A DNA stretch of 64,000 bases from Dyella flava (GTDB lineage Bacteria > Pseudomonadota > Gammaproteobacteria > Xanthomonadales > Rhodanobacteraceae), in the NCBI RefSeq assembly GCF_016904955.1, contig NZ_JADIKE010000039.1:1-64000 (forward strand), in the 5' to 3' direction. How positions within the stretch are numbered: the first letter of the stretch is position 1; the number at the start of each line of letters is the position of its first letter. A program made the translations under genes and the position numbers. The notes under the pieces were generated by a model that saw only the letters and a program-made list of their open reading frames with translations, had not been told where the DNA came from and did no database searches. This document shows, piece by piece, positions 7,646 through 15,818 of the stretch.

Positions 7646-8569
7646 ATGAGCAATAACGATGCCGCTTACCCGATCGGTGAAGTGGGGAAGGTTTGGGGTC
7701 AGGCGGAGAGGGACGCGTGGCTTTCGCGGCAGGTTCGCCGGCGCAGCTATGAAGCAGACGTGCTCGATGCGATCGATCGGCTTCGCGCCCGCTTCGACCT
7801 GTCGGAATACGGTCGGCTTGACTATGCCCCGGAAAGTTTTCCGCTGTTTGCCGTTCGTAGCCCGAGCTGGCGGGACGATCTTCCCTCCATGCTGGTCACC
7901 GGTGGCGTGCATGGTTACGAAACGAGTGGCGTACACGGTGCGCTTTGTTTTGCCGAACAACACATGGCCGACTACGCGGGGCGTGCAAACATCCTGGTCG
8001 CCCCGTGTGTTAGCCCATGGGCCTACGAACGCATCCAGCGCTGGAATCCGGATGCCATCGATCCGAACCGTTCGTTCCATGAAAACAGCCGGTCGGGCGA
8101 GTCGGCGGCGTTGCTGCGGCTGGTGGCCCCGTTGCGCGGTCGCTTCCTGATGCATATCGACCTGCACGAAACCACCGACAGTGACGAAGGCGAATTTCGC
8201 CGCGCATTGGCCGCACGCGATGGCAAGGTGTTCGTGCCGGGTGAAATCCCGGATGGCTTCTATCTGGTCGATGACGCCGAAAATCCCCAGCCGGGGTTCC
8301 AGCAAGCGGTACTGGCGGCGGTGTCGAAGGTGACGCATATCGCACCGGCGGATGCGGACGGCAAACTCATCGGTTCACCGGTGGTGGTGCCGGGCGTGAT
8401 CGAGTACGCGGTGAAAGGGCTTGGTCTATGCGCCGGTATTACGGGTGCGCGTTACACGACAACCACCGAGGTTTATCCGGACAGCCCGCACGCTACGCCT
8501 GAGCAGTGTATCCAGGCACAGGTTGCGGCGGTGCGTGCGGGAATGGATTACGCATTGGCGCACGCCTGA
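7646..8569 (+). CDS. M14 family zinc carboxypeptidase (307 aa)
   Basis: The zinc ligands of M14 metallocarboxypeptidases are visible: TGGVHGYETSG (HxxE), then MHIDLHETTD (third ligand His), and a late TTTEVYPDS holding the likely catalytic Glu. An IDPNRSFHE element matches the substrate-binding Asn-Arg pair. There is no signal peptide, so it is probably cytoplasmic. The family hydrolyses C-terminal amino acids or related amides; the substrate cannot be told. The ATG at 7646 follows AGGA with good spacing. A rho-independent terminator follows at 8600. Confidence 0.85.
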   Translation: MSNNDAAYPIGEVGKVWGQAERDAWLSRQVRRRSYEADVLDAIDRLRARFDLSEYGRLDYAPESFPLFAVRSPSWRDDLPSMLVTGGVHGYETSGVHGALCFAEQHMADYAGRANILVAPCVSPWAYERIQRWNPDAIDPNRSFHENSRSGESAALLRLVAPLRGRFLMHIDLHETTDSDEGEFRRALAARDGKVFVPGEIPDGFYLVDDAENPQPGFQQAVLAAVSKVTHIAPADADGKLIGSPVVVPGVIEYAVKGLGLCAGITGARYTTTTEVYPDSPHATPEQCIQAQVAAVRAGMDYALAHA

Positions 8570-8599
8570 CGGTTGTTGAGCGATGCGTTAGTTAAAGCA

Positions 8600-8632
8600 A
8601 ACCGGGGCCAGCCCACTGCGCCCCGGTTTTTC
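8600..8632 (+). terminator. Rho-independent terminator after M14 peptidase
   Basis: AACCGGGGC and GCCCCGGTT form a 9-bp GC-rich stem, followed directly by TTTTC. It lies 30 bp past the M14 peptidase stop codon and fits an intrinsic terminator for that gene. Confidence 0.85.
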
Positions 8633-8663
8633 TGTTTATGGATTTCGCGAATCCATCGCTGGA

Positions 8664-9104
8664 TCAAACACCCGCATTCCTTGCCATAAACGACTTCGCA
8701 TCGCCTTCGTCCGGATTGACGAAGATGATGTCATCCGGGCGACGGCGAGGTACATCGATCGCAAGGATCACAAAGGGATGCGAGAGCACTTTGGGGAATC
8801 CGTGCACCTGCTTCCGCGGGAAGCGAACAAACATGCCCGGCTTGGCGATGCTTTCGCTGCCGTTGAGGTGGAAGATGGCCTCGCCGCTCACGACGTATAG
8901 ATGTTCGTCGCAATCCTCGTGATAGTGCAGGGGGAGGTTTCGGTAGATCCTAAAAATACGGCTGCTGGCGGAATCGAAGTCGCTGAAGTAGACGTCTTGC
9001 AGCATCGTTTCCGAGGTGTCGGGTAACTTGGCGAGTTCGACAAAGACGTCGAAGATCTGCCGGCTGTTATCGGTCTGTGGTTCAAATGTAAGTGGTTTGT
9101 TCAT
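8664..9104 (-). CDS. Cupin domain protein (146 aa)
   Basis: The first cupin motif is visible as LHYHEDCDEHLYVVSGEAIF, with His, His and Glu metal-ligand candidates, and the second as PGMFVRFPRKQVHGF. The domain is a single beta-barrel covering most of the protein. Cupins of this type bind a metal and may act as small isomerases, dioxygenases or sensors; the substrate is unknown. The start at 9104 has a weak GGATG upstream. It is convergent with the M14 gene. Confidence 0.8.
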   Translation of the reverse strand: MNKPLTFEPQTDNSRQIFDVFVELAKLPDTSETMLQDVYFSDFDSASSRIFRIYRNLPLHYHEDCDEHLYVVSGEAIFHLNGSESIAKPGMFVRFPRKQVHGFPKVLSHPFVILAIDVPRRRPDDIIFVNPDEGDAKSFMARNAGV

Positions 9105-9339
9105 AACATCATCCACGCATGGCATCACTAAACACGTTGTGCGCATGAATCACACATGCTTTGCATATGCCTAGAGCATAGGCATCGCCGGTCTGCGGCG
9201 CAATTTGAAGTATTGATCGCTTCGATTGAATGAGCCTATGAGAGTGATTGGATCGGAGCGGATGCATGACGCATGCGCATTAAGGTGCAGAGGTGGATAA
9301 GCGCGATTAGCCACCTCCGTTGTTGCTCGGATTCTGCGC

Positions 9340-9609
9340 TTAATGCCGTCGCTGGGCCCGAGACATTCGCGAGCCTGTCCACTCCGTCGCTGACAGCACG
9401 CTATCCAGTTCAAGGGCGACGCTCTCGAAGCTCTGCCCCAGCACAGATCGATGGATTTCCAGTGGCTCTTGTTCTTCGGCCTGCGTGGCGGCGATGGTCG
9501 TAATGGCCATGAGAAAGAGTTGATTGCGGATCTGCTCAAGCTTTTGAAAGTTTTCTTCGCTAAGTAGATAGCCGTGCGTCATTTCAGCCATGTGGCGTCG
9601 TTTGCTCAT
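9340..9609 (-). CDS. XAC0095-like small protein A (89 aa)
   Basis: The core is GYLLSEENFQKLEQIRNQLFLMA, which matches the start of the XAC0095-type proteins of Xanthomonadaceae ('gYlLse..y..L...r..L.lla'). A later WTGSRMSRAQRRH ends it. It is paralogous to the next gene upstream (9653-9925), which shares YLLSEE and the Leu/Met spacing. GGAGTGATCA precedes the ATG at 9609. Its function is unknown. The two genes are 43 bp apart on the same strand and probably form an operon. Confidence 0.7.
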   Translation of the reverse strand: MSKRRHMAEMTHGYLLSEENFQKLEQIRNQLFLMAITTIAATQAEEQEPLEIHRSVLGQSFESVALELDSVLSATEWTGSRMSRAQRRH

Positions 9610-9652
9610 TGATCACTCCATGATGTGGATTGGCATTCGTTTGCACACTTCA

Positions 9653-9925
9653 TCATTGCAGGGTGTGGCTTTGACGGTCGATGTGGCCGCCTTTGTCCAA
9701 TCGTTCCAGGGCCTCGCCAATGAGCACGCTGAGCTGCTGAAAAATGAGCTTCATTTCCACGCGCGGGATCGTCATGGTGTCGTTTTCGTCGATATGTTGT
9801 TCCTCGTCGTAGGCGACGTTCGCCATGATCATCAGCAAAGTCTGAAGATTTTTAAGCTCTTCGTAGTCTTCTTCTGACAGCAAATAGTGCTTCGACCCAA
9901 ATGGGCCGTTATAAGTGCCTTCCAT
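9653..9925 (-). CDS. XAC0095-like small protein B (90 aa)
   Basis: HYLLSEEDYEELKNLQTLLMIMANVA is split by this reader's limit into YLLSEEDYEEL and LQTLLMIMANVA; together these match protein A downstream. The rest is acidic and amphipathic (VEMKLIFQQLSVLIGEALERL), suggesting a small helical soluble protein. GGAGAA lies before the ATG at 9925. A GC-rich hairpin (9949-9971) sits 24 bp upstream, between this gene and a 36-codon ORF. Confidence 0.7.
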   Translation of the reverse strand: MEGTYNGPFGSKHYLLSEEDYEELKNLQTLLMIMANVAYDEEQHIDENDTMTIPRVEMKLIFQQLSVLIGEALERLDKGGHIDRQSHTLQ

Positions 9926-9948
9926 CGGTGTTCTCCACGCGGTTAGGT

Positions 9949-9971
9949 CGCCCGCGCATTGCGCGCGGGCG
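9949..9971. terminator. GC-rich hairpin between small genes
   Basis: CGCCCGCGC and GCGCGGGCG form a 9-bp stem with a 5-base loop. It lies between the minus-strand 36-codon ORF (stop at 10032) and the XAC0095-like gene starting at 9925. No T-tract follows, so it may be a weak terminator, an attenuator or a processing signal that separates expression of the two. Confidence 0.4.
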
Positions 9972-10031
9972 AAGGGTCTGCAAGAAAACTCTTACTCGTT
10001 TTGTCGGAATCGTCCGATTCCGATTCAACGA

Positions 10032-10142
10032 TTACCCACTTGGGGCTCGACGCCGCGCCGCTGGCGCGTCGGTGGAGTAAGGGAGGGACACTGAGGCGGG
10101 GTCACGAAAACGTGCAAGTGCCTTATCATCGAGCGTAGCCAT
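10032..10142 (-). CDS. Candidate small peptide gene (36 aa)
   Basis: This is a 36-codon frame with a textbook start: CAGGAGTCAATT directly before ATG. The peptide begins MATLDDKALARFRDP, continues with a Ser/Tyr/Pro-rich middle, and ends in an Arg/Ala-rich tail (APAARRRAPSG). It has no cysteine and no hydrophobic helix. It lies upstream of the two XAC0095-like genes in the same direction, with a hairpin between. No family is recognised. Support is the ribosome binding site, position and open frame; it could still be chance. Confidence 0.45.
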   Translation of the reverse strand: MATLDDKALARFRDPASVSLPYSTDAPAARRRAPSG

Positions 10143-10405
10143 AATTGACTCCTGTGAAGTTGATTGTGGTTAGCGGATCGTTTGGGCTGGAACCCCAGGC
10201 GATCCGCGTTTACCCCACTGATGTCGAGCGTGTCGGTGTCATCACTCCGGATGGGCACGTTCGACATATATAAGATTCTCACAAAGCGAGCTCGACATCT
10301 TGTCGGTGACGGGAGTTTTGATGTCGAGGAAAAGGACTACGTGGCGCGTACGGAATGGCCTGAATGCGCACACGAATAGGATTTTTTTTGCAGGAGCTGT
10401 TTCTG

Positions 10406-10927
10406 ATGCCATTGAGCACCAATACGACATTCTTCTCCCTACTTGCTGACAGTTACAGGCGGAGAGTCGGAAAGTCGCTCGTTCCCTATCGCATGAGAGC
10501 ATCTAGATGTGCGGATTGGCTTTATGCGGCGGCGCCGTATGCCGTGCTTGCGCACGATACGTCGCCCGATCCGGTCTTTATGTATGGCAATAAGCGTGCG
10601 CAGGCGATTTTTGGATACGACTGGGATGAGCTCACCGAGCTGCCTTCGCGCCTGTCCGCCGAACCTGCCGGGCGCGCCGAGCGTCAGGTGCTACTGGATA
10701 AGGTCAAGCGCGAGGGCTTTATTAGTGGATATCGAGGCGTGCGCATTACTAAAACGGGCGAGCGCTTCCTGGTCCACAACGCGACCATATGGGAGCTGGT
10801 GGATTTGGCGGGGAATTATCGCGGTCAGGCGGTGCTTATTCCGCGCGTGTTGCCGATCAGAAAGGGCTCCATATTTGAGGAAGGGTTTCGTTCAAAAGCC
10901 GCGGGGGCGGCGCAGCGGCATGGCTGA
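10406..10927 (+). CDS. MEKHLA domain protein (173 aa)
   Basis: The MEKHLA signature is clear: APYAVLAHDTSPDPVFMYGN, then a 'W.ELT.LPSRLSAEP..R.ER' element seen as DELTELPSRLSAEPAGRAER, then GFISGYRGVRITKTGERF and a final VDLAGNYRGQAVL. The domain is PAS-like and covers about residues 35-150. It is thought to bind a small ligand, but its role in bacteria is not known. I chose the ATG at 10406 (GGAG upstream). The next gene, a DUF2845-like secreted protein, starts 40 bp after the stop and may be cotranscribed. Confidence 0.85.
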   Translation: MPLSTNTTFFSLLADSYRRRVGKSLVPYRMRASRCADWLYAAAPYAVLAHDTSPDPVFMYGNKRAQAIFGYDWDELTELPSRLSAEPAGRAERQVLLDKVKREGFISGYRGVRITKTGERFLVHNATIWELVDLAGNYRGQAVLIPRVLPIRKGSIFEEGFRSKAAGAAQRHG

Positions 10928-10967
10928 TAACGTCGGGACCTTGATTGAGTTGGTGTAAGGGAGAACC

Positions 10968-11258
10968 ATGTCGTTTCGCTATCTGATATTTATCTTGTTG
11001 TTGGTAAGCGCGTCCGCCCACGCGATGAGCTCACTGCGCGTGGGCGATAAAGTGTTGACCATCGGCGACAGTGCAGCACGGGTGCAGGAATTGATGGGGC
11101 CGCCGACGATACGTGTTTATATTCAACGGACCATGCATGGGCAGCCGGACAATCAGCTGGTGCCCGGCGAGGAATGGCAATACGCGCAGGACGGGAAAAC
11201 CATTGTTGTTACGATTTTGGGTGGCAGGGCTACCAGCTTTGACACGCTGTATCGCTGA
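10968..11258 (+). CDS. DUF2845-like secreted small protein (96 aa)
   Basis: The N-terminus is a signal peptide (FILLLVSASAHA, cut near residue 19). The mature part begins SSLRVGDKVLTIGDSAARVQ, then ELMGPP, which matches the 'lr.G..li..Gds...V...cG.P' pattern of DUF2845 and the related SmpA/OmlA-like fold. The family is periplasmic and of unknown role. GGGAGAACC precedes the ATG. It lies 40 bp after the MEKHLA gene and probably shares its transcript. Confidence 0.7.
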   Translation: MSFRYLIFILLLVSASAHAMSSLRVGDKVLTIGDSAARVQELMGPPTIRVYIQRTMHGQPDNQLVPGEEWQYAQDGKTIVVTILGGRATSFDTLYR

Positions 11259-11278
11259 TTGCTGACTCTGTCTATGCG

Positions 11279-11803
11279 CTATCGTGCGCCGCCCGAAATA
11301 GCGGAATTGGCAACGTCGACCATGGTCTTTTGTTCTTCGGCCTCATTATCGAAGCCAAATTTGAGTTGGATTTCGTAGTGAATGCCTTTGACGCGCCATT
11401 CGATGGAGCTTGGGGCGCATGAGCCGCCACAGGATCTTGGTAGAAAGTGCCCAACGATATGGTCGATCAAGCGGACCGGCTTGCCACGGGGGGCAAACTT
11501 GTAGTGGGCGTTTCCAGAGAAATCGCCGACAAATAGCGTTGTACCGCCGCTTCCGTCGCCCATGTATAAAGGGATGTCATAACTATCGTTGTCGGCGGTT
11601 GCAGATGAGATAAGCCCAGGGATGCTTTGTAGACGAGGTGGGAGCGTGCCGGGGAGCAGAATGGGGATTCTTGTTTTCTGCTTTGCAGTCGCAAGGCCTG
11701 TCTGGAGTGATGTGTCGACAGATTTAGACGTGCCAGCAAAAATGTCGCCGGCAGTCATGGTCATAAGCGACACCATCGTTAAAAGTGCAGCACTGATTTT
11801 CAT
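11279..11803 (-). CDS. Hypothetical secreted protein (174 aa)
   Basis: The signal peptide is MKISAALLTMVSLMTMTAG, with cleavage probably at IFA. The mature part has a single CGGSC pair (SCGGSCAPSS), a repeated Gly/Asp-rich stretch (MGDGSGGTTLFVGDFSG) and no membrane helix, so it is predicted to be periplasmic or secreted. No family is recognised. It is convergent with the DUF2845-like gene, which ends 20 bp away. The binding site for the ATG at 11803 is weak (GGGG at 11 bases). Confidence 0.6.
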   Translation of the reverse strand: MKISAALLTMVSLMTMTAGDIFAGTSKSVDTSLQTGLATAKQKTRIPILLPGTLPPRLQSIPGLISSATADNDSYDIPLYMGDGSGGTTLFVGDFSGNAHYKFAPRGKPVRLIDHIVGHFLPRSCGGSCAPSSIEWRVKGIHYEIQLKFGFDNEAEEQKTMVDVANSAISGGAR

Positions 11804-12003
11804 GATCAACGAAGCCCCTGGTTGGTACTGTGGTTTTTGCAGATATGTTGTGACAAAACAGAGCGGGTTGGGTTACTTCGTCGTTTTTCGTACTCGCCTC
11901 AGCGCCAAGAGCGGGGGAGGTCCGGAGGGTGCCAGCCGGTTTAGCCACTCCCCACCTATCTCCTTTTACGGCAATATGCTTCTCAAATCAGGGGGAGCGA
12001 ACC

Positions 12004-12981
12004 ATGGATACGTCTGTAGGGGAAGGCAGGCAGGATCTCGTTATTGCTGGTTTCTGGCGCCGCCTGGGTGCCTTTTTCATCGACAGCATTATTGTCGGTC
12101 TGGTCGGCGCGCTTATTGGCATCGTGCTATTCGATTCGCTCGCACGCATGGGCGCTCCGGCGCGCCTGATCGGCTTTGTCATCGCACTGGCTTACTTCGG
12201 GGTGCTCAATAGCCGTATCGGTGACGGGCAGACCCTGGCCAATCGATGGCTTGGTATCCGCGTGGTGGACGGGCAGGGGCAGACGTTGTCGCTACCGCGT
12301 GCGTTGCTGCGTTACACCGTGCTGGGCATCCCACTCTTCTTCAACGGTTTACCGCTTCCGGGTGCGGCGCTGCTGTCGCCCGTCGTTGGCGCACTGGTCT
12401 CACTGCTGGTGTTCGGCGGCTGCTTTGCCATCGTCTATCTGTATGTGTTTAACCGTCGCACGCGGCAGTCACTGCACGACCTGGCGGTGGGCTCTTATGT
12501 GGTGCGTGTGCAACCTGAAGCGGGCGAGGCGCATTTTGCCACGGTCTGGCAAGGGCATCTGGCCGTGGTGATGGTGATTGCACTGCTTAGCCTGGGCGCC
12601 CCCTTGATCGCCAAGCGACTTGCCCAAACCGACACCTTCGCGGGCATCCTGCCGCTCTACCAGACACTCGAAGCCCAGCCGCATGTGATGAGTGCGCAGG
12701 TGACGCGTGGATCCACATCCGTTTGGTCATCCAAAAGCGGCAGCTCGACCACCCGTTATTTGAGCGCACTGCTACGCGTGGATGCGCCCATGATCAATGA
12801 CGCCGACTATGCCCGCAGCATCGCCCAGACCATGATCAAGGGTGATCCGCATCAGGCGCAGGAAGATGTTGTTACGGTGGTGCTGGCCTACGGCTACGAC
12901 ATGGGCATCGCATCGTGGTGGACGAAGCGCACTTATATCTACAAGCCGTGGGAGTTGCAGGCTGATTCGCTGGGTGGGTGA
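12004..12981 (+). CDS. RDD family membrane protein (325 aa)
   Basis: RDD hallmarks are present: FWRRLGAFFIDSIIVGL (Arg then Asp in helix 1), a DGQTLANRWLGIRVVDGQG core and the late RRTRQSLHDLAVGSYVV (R..lHD..agt.Vv). The first 170 residues form four or five membrane segments. A fifth or sixth helix (about 180-200) is followed by a soluble 120-residue C-terminal domain, probably periplasmic, of unknown fold. RDD proteins may transport small solutes. AGGGGGAG precedes the ATG at 12004. The upstream extension to 11929 lacks support. Confidence 0.85.
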   Translation: MDTSVGEGRQDLVIAGFWRRLGAFFIDSIIVGLVGALIGIVLFDSLARMGAPARLIGFVIALAYFGVLNSRIGDGQTLANRWLGIRVVDGQGQTLSLPRALLRYTVLGIPLFFNGLPLPGAALLSPVVGALVSLLVFGGCFAIVYLYVFNRRTRQSLHDLAVGSYVVRVQPEAGEAHFATVWQGHLAVVMVIALLSLGAPLIAKRLAQTDTFAGILPLYQTLEAQPHVMSAQVTRGSTSVWSSKSGSSTTRYLSALLRVDAPMINDADYARSIAQTMIKGDPHQAQEDVVTVVLAYGYDMGIASWWTKRTYIYKPWELQADSLGG

Positions 12982-13075
12982 GGTGCCGGGTTTTGTAGAG
13001 GGACATGCACGCTGACCCTGATGCCACTGTTTTCGGAATGAAGGGCTCGGGGCGTCTTTTTACAGGGAGTGATCC

Positions 13076-13276
13076 GTGATCAGCCTTCTCGCTCTTGCCG
13101 GATTGATCGTGTTTACGGCGATGTACTACGACAAACTGGGCTGGATATCGGTTGCCAAGTATTGGCTCGGGTGCATGGCGGGTACGGCCATCATCTTCTA
13201 TGCGTTTCACGCGCCGACTGTGGCGGGGGTTTATTGCTGGTTGTTTGTGCTTTATGCCTTTAAGGCGGGGCAGTAA
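13076..13276 (+). CDS. Small two-helix membrane protein (66 aa)
   Basis: The frame begins at GTG 13076 with GGGAG seven bases upstream. Two or three hydrophobic segments cover nearly all of it: ISLLALAGLIVFTAMYY, a central VAKYWLGCMAGTAIIFYAF and a final VYCWLFVLYAF. No family is recognised. It follows the RDD gene by 94 bp in the same direction. The small size and the clean hydrophobic pattern make it a plausible real gene. Confidence 0.6.
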   Translation: MISLLALAGLIVFTAMYYDKLGWISVAKYWLGCMAGTAIIFYAFHAPTVAGVYCWLFVLYAFKAGQ

Positions 13277-13453
13277 TGGGCAGATGTGGATTTCGGCTGG
13301 GTTGAATGCCGGCTCTGGAGAGAAATCGCTGGGGCAACGGTTTTGGTCAGTATCCGTTGAAGACTTAAGGCTGATAGCCGGTGGGTGTTGCTAGCACTTT
13401 GATAAGGTCCGTTTCCGAAGCGGACCCGCTTAAAGCTTAAACGGGGAATCAAT

Positions 13454-13852
13454 ATGAGAGTAAATGAAGGAGAGATTCGCAATCGACTCAAGTTGCTGCA
13501 TGTGGTTTTCTTGATGTTTGCAGTTGTATTCGGACTTTTCGTGATCGCTCTTCTTATCAATAGCAACCCGTGGGCGTCCTTGCGCTTGCCTTTTTTTGCA
13601 GCACTTTGGACCATCCATCTGGTGTTGGCTGCTGCCCTCGGAGTGCTGGCTGGAAAACTTGGGAAAGGGGGCGCTTCGGTCGGTTTCGCCGCATTCATCA
13701 CTTCACCGATTCTGGCCCCAATCAGCTATGCCCGAGTGGTCTGGTGGGCACATAAAACACTCTCCAACATCGCGCAAGGTGCAAAAATTTGTGATGAATT
13801 AGGTATAGATGAGTTCTCTAAGATGCGCCCGACGAGGGATGATCGGCTCTGA
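13454..13852 (+). CDS. Hypothetical membrane protein (132 aa)
   Basis: Two long hydrophobic segments (LLHVVFLMFAVVFGLFVIAL and FFAALWTIHLVLAAALGVLA) are followed by a third weaker one near residues 75-95, then an acidic/basic soluble tail of about 35 residues. CGGGGAATCAAT precedes the ATG at 13454. I do not recognise a family. A repeat with long inverted arms begins about 35 bp after the stop codon. Confidence 0.6.
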   Translation: MRVNEGEIRNRLKLLHVVFLMFAVVFGLFVIALLINSNPWASLRLPFFAALWTIHLVLAAALGVLAGKLGKGGASVGFAAFITSPILAPISYARVVWWAHKTLSNIAQGAKICDELGIDEFSKMRPTRDDRL

Positions 13853-13887
13853 AATTGCGGCGGACGCCCGAAAACCGCTGCATCTTA

Positions 13888-14002
13888 GTAAGTAGGTTGG
13901 GTTAGCGCAGCGTAACCCAAAGAAACTCCCAGCCGCTGTGCATCGTGCTGCGTCCAAAGTCCAAGCGGTTTTGGGTTACGCTGCGCTGCTAACCCAACTT
14001 AC
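13888..14002. repeat. Inverted repeat 'GGTTGGGTTAGCGCAGCGTAACCC' type
   Basis: A left arm (TAGGTTGGGTTAGCGCAGCG then TAACCCAA, 13893-13920) is matched by a right arm on the opposite strand (13971-14001), with about 50 bases between. Each arm is itself partly palindromic. The same motif is a widespread intergenic repeat in bacterial genomes. It lies between convergent genes and may serve as a bidirectional transcription stop; nothing is encoded inside. Confidence 0.7.
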
Positions 14003-14028
14003 GGATCTTTGCGTGGTGATGGGTCGCG

Positions 14029-14868
14029 TCATGCTTCGGTGAGGAATATGTTCGCCTGTTTGAGAAAGTTCTCGGCATATTGCGATTGGGCTCCGTGGCT
14101 GGCATCTGGATACATGACCAGCTGAGCATTGGGAATGTGCTGGGCCAATATATAAGCGTTAATCGGAGTGACCACGATATCTTTGGCGCCATGCACGATC
14201 AGCGTGGGCTGGTGGATGTCGGCGAGCATGGCGTAGCGGCCGGTGGGCGGAATGGTGCCCCATTCGCGAATGCTGCCCAGTTCGATGGTGGCGGATTCTT
14301 TGGATACCGGGTCGTCGCGATCCGCCGTGCGTAGCTGCAGGCGCTGGATGTAGTCTCTTGCCGCTGCTTTGCTTTTCTCGCTGGTGGTGAAGAAGGCCAC
14401 CGTCAGCAGGGCGATGGGGTCTTCCTGCTCCTCGGCAGAAAGCTCGGTGAATGTCATGTCTTCGCCGCCGCGTGGCCCGGTGCCGAGCAGGATGACGCGG
14501 CGGATCAGGTCGGGGTATTCGTAAGCAAGTTGCTGGGAAATCATGCCGCCCAGCGAAAATCCCATCACATCGACCTGCTTGAAGCCGAGTGCGCGGAAAA
14601 AGTCGACGCATTGCCTGGTCAGTGCTTCCACGCCGGCCGGTGTCTTTCCCGACGATTTACCGATGCCTGGATAGTCAAAAATAATGACGTCGTGTTCGGC
14701 GGCAAGGCCATTGGTTATTTTTGGATCCCAATCATCCATGTTGGCGGCGAAGTAATTCAGCAGTAGCAGTGGAACGCCGCCACGCTTGCCGAAGCGCCGA
14801 TAAGCGAAGGTGATGCCGCCCGCATTGATTTGTCGCGTAGGGGCTGTTTCGTGCGAATGAATGAACAT
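14029..14868 (-). CDS. Alpha/beta hydrolase (279 aa)
   Basis: The nucleophile elbow GFSLGG, an oxyanion-region strand (GVPLLLLNYFAANMDDWDP), the acid region HGAKDIVV and a late DASHG supply the Ser-Asp-His triad. The cap includes AAARDYIQRLQLRT. It resembles the peroxidase/epoxide-hydrolase-like alpha/beta hydrolases, usually cytoplasmic; no substrate can be named. It is the last of three minus-strand genes after the SnoaL-like and SDR genes; a 171-bp gap separates it, so it may be a separate unit. Confidence 0.85.
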   Translation of the reverse strand: MFIHSHETAPTRQINAGGITFAYRRFGKRGGVPLLLLNYFAANMDDWDPKITNGLAAEHDVIIFDYPGIGKSSGKTPAGVEALTRQCVDFFRALGFKQVDVMGFSLGGMISQQLAYEYPDLIRRVILLGTGPRGGEDMTFTELSAEEQEDPIALLTVAFFTTSEKSKAAARDYIQRLQLRTADRDDPVSKESATIELGSIREWGTIPPTGRYAMLADIHQPTLIVHGAKDIVVTPINAYILAQHIPNAQLVMYPDASHGAQSQYAENFLKQANIFLTEA

Positions 14869-15038
14869 GGATGTGCCTGTTTGAATGATGTGGTTCGTAT
14901 CCGAAATGGTTTAAGCGGACGCAATGCTCCCCTGGCCTCAATCAGCGCTGGTGCCGATTGGGGGCGAGATAAGCAATGAAAGATTGATGGCGCACCATCG
15001 ATGCGTGGATGAGGTGCGCCACGTTTACCTATCGCGCG

Positions 15039-15797
15039 TTATGCGCCGCCAAAGAGCGTGAGCGCGTGCTCGTTGAAGCCATTCACCAGGCCGTGTTCAT
15101 TCGGGCCTACATTGGCGCGGAACTGCTTGGCGGCATCGACCACGATCTCGTCCGCATCCGTGCCAAGAATCGCCACCGCTTCGGCAATAAACTGATCCAG
15201 CGGCATGGCTTCTCCGGCTTCCTGGCTGTTCATGAGTTCGGTGCGCACCCACGGCGGCGCGATTTCAAGCACGCGGACGCTGGTATTGCGCAGCATGAAG
15301 CGTTGCGACAGGGCGTAGGAATGAAGCGCCGCCTTGGTCGACGAATAGATGCCGCTAACGGCCAACGGCACGAAGCCAAGCACCGAACTGGTATACGCCA
15401 CCACAGCGTTCTTCCTGGTCTTCAGATGTTCGATCAAGGCCGAGGTCATGCGAATCGGCCCGAGCAGGTTGGTGTCGATGGTCGAGGTCAGCAAGGCGTC
15501 GTCGATTTTTCCGGCGACCGTGTCGGGTTGCATGATGCCGGCGTTATTGATGAGCACATTGAGTTCCGGATGATCGGCAATCAGCTTGACCGCCGCCCGT
15601 TCGATGCTGACCGGATCGGTGATGTCGAGTTCGATCGCTTCCATGCCGGGATTGGCGGCGATCACGGCATTAAGATGACCACGCCGACGACCGGAAATGA
15701 TGACCTTGTTGCCGAGCTTGTGCAGCGCCTCGGCCAGTCCGCGACCGATGCCTGAGCCGCCGCCGGTAATAAAGATCGTGTTGCCTGAGAGTTGCAT
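15039..15797 (-). CDS. SDR family oxidoreductase, DltE-like (252 aa)
   Basis: Typical SDR features: TGGGSGIGRGLA (NAD(P) binding), NNAGIM, and the YxxxK pair in SGIYSSTKAALHSY with a Ser about 13 residues before. The C-terminal half (RTELMNSQ, TDADEIVVDAAK) resembles DltE-like short-chain dehydrogenases. It reduces or oxidises a carbonyl or alcohol using NAD(P)H; the substrate is unknown. It follows the SnoaL-like gene by 21 bp, so the two are probably one operon controlled by the divergent TetR gene. Confidence 0.88.
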   Translation of the reverse strand: MQLSGNTIFITGGGSGIGRGLAEALHKLGNKVIISGRRRGHLNAVIAANPGMEAIELDITDPVSIERAAVKLIADHPELNVLINNAGIMQPDTVAGKIDDALLTSTIDTNLLGPIRMTSALIEHLKTRKNAVVAYTSSVLGFVPLAVSGIYSSTKAALHSYALSQRFMLRNTSVRVLEIAPPWVRTELMNSQEAGEAMPLDQFIAEAVAILGTDADEIVVDAAKQFRANVGPNEHGLVNGFNEHALTLFGGA

Positions 15798-15818
15798 GAC
15801 AGTTCTCCTAGGGTGGTT

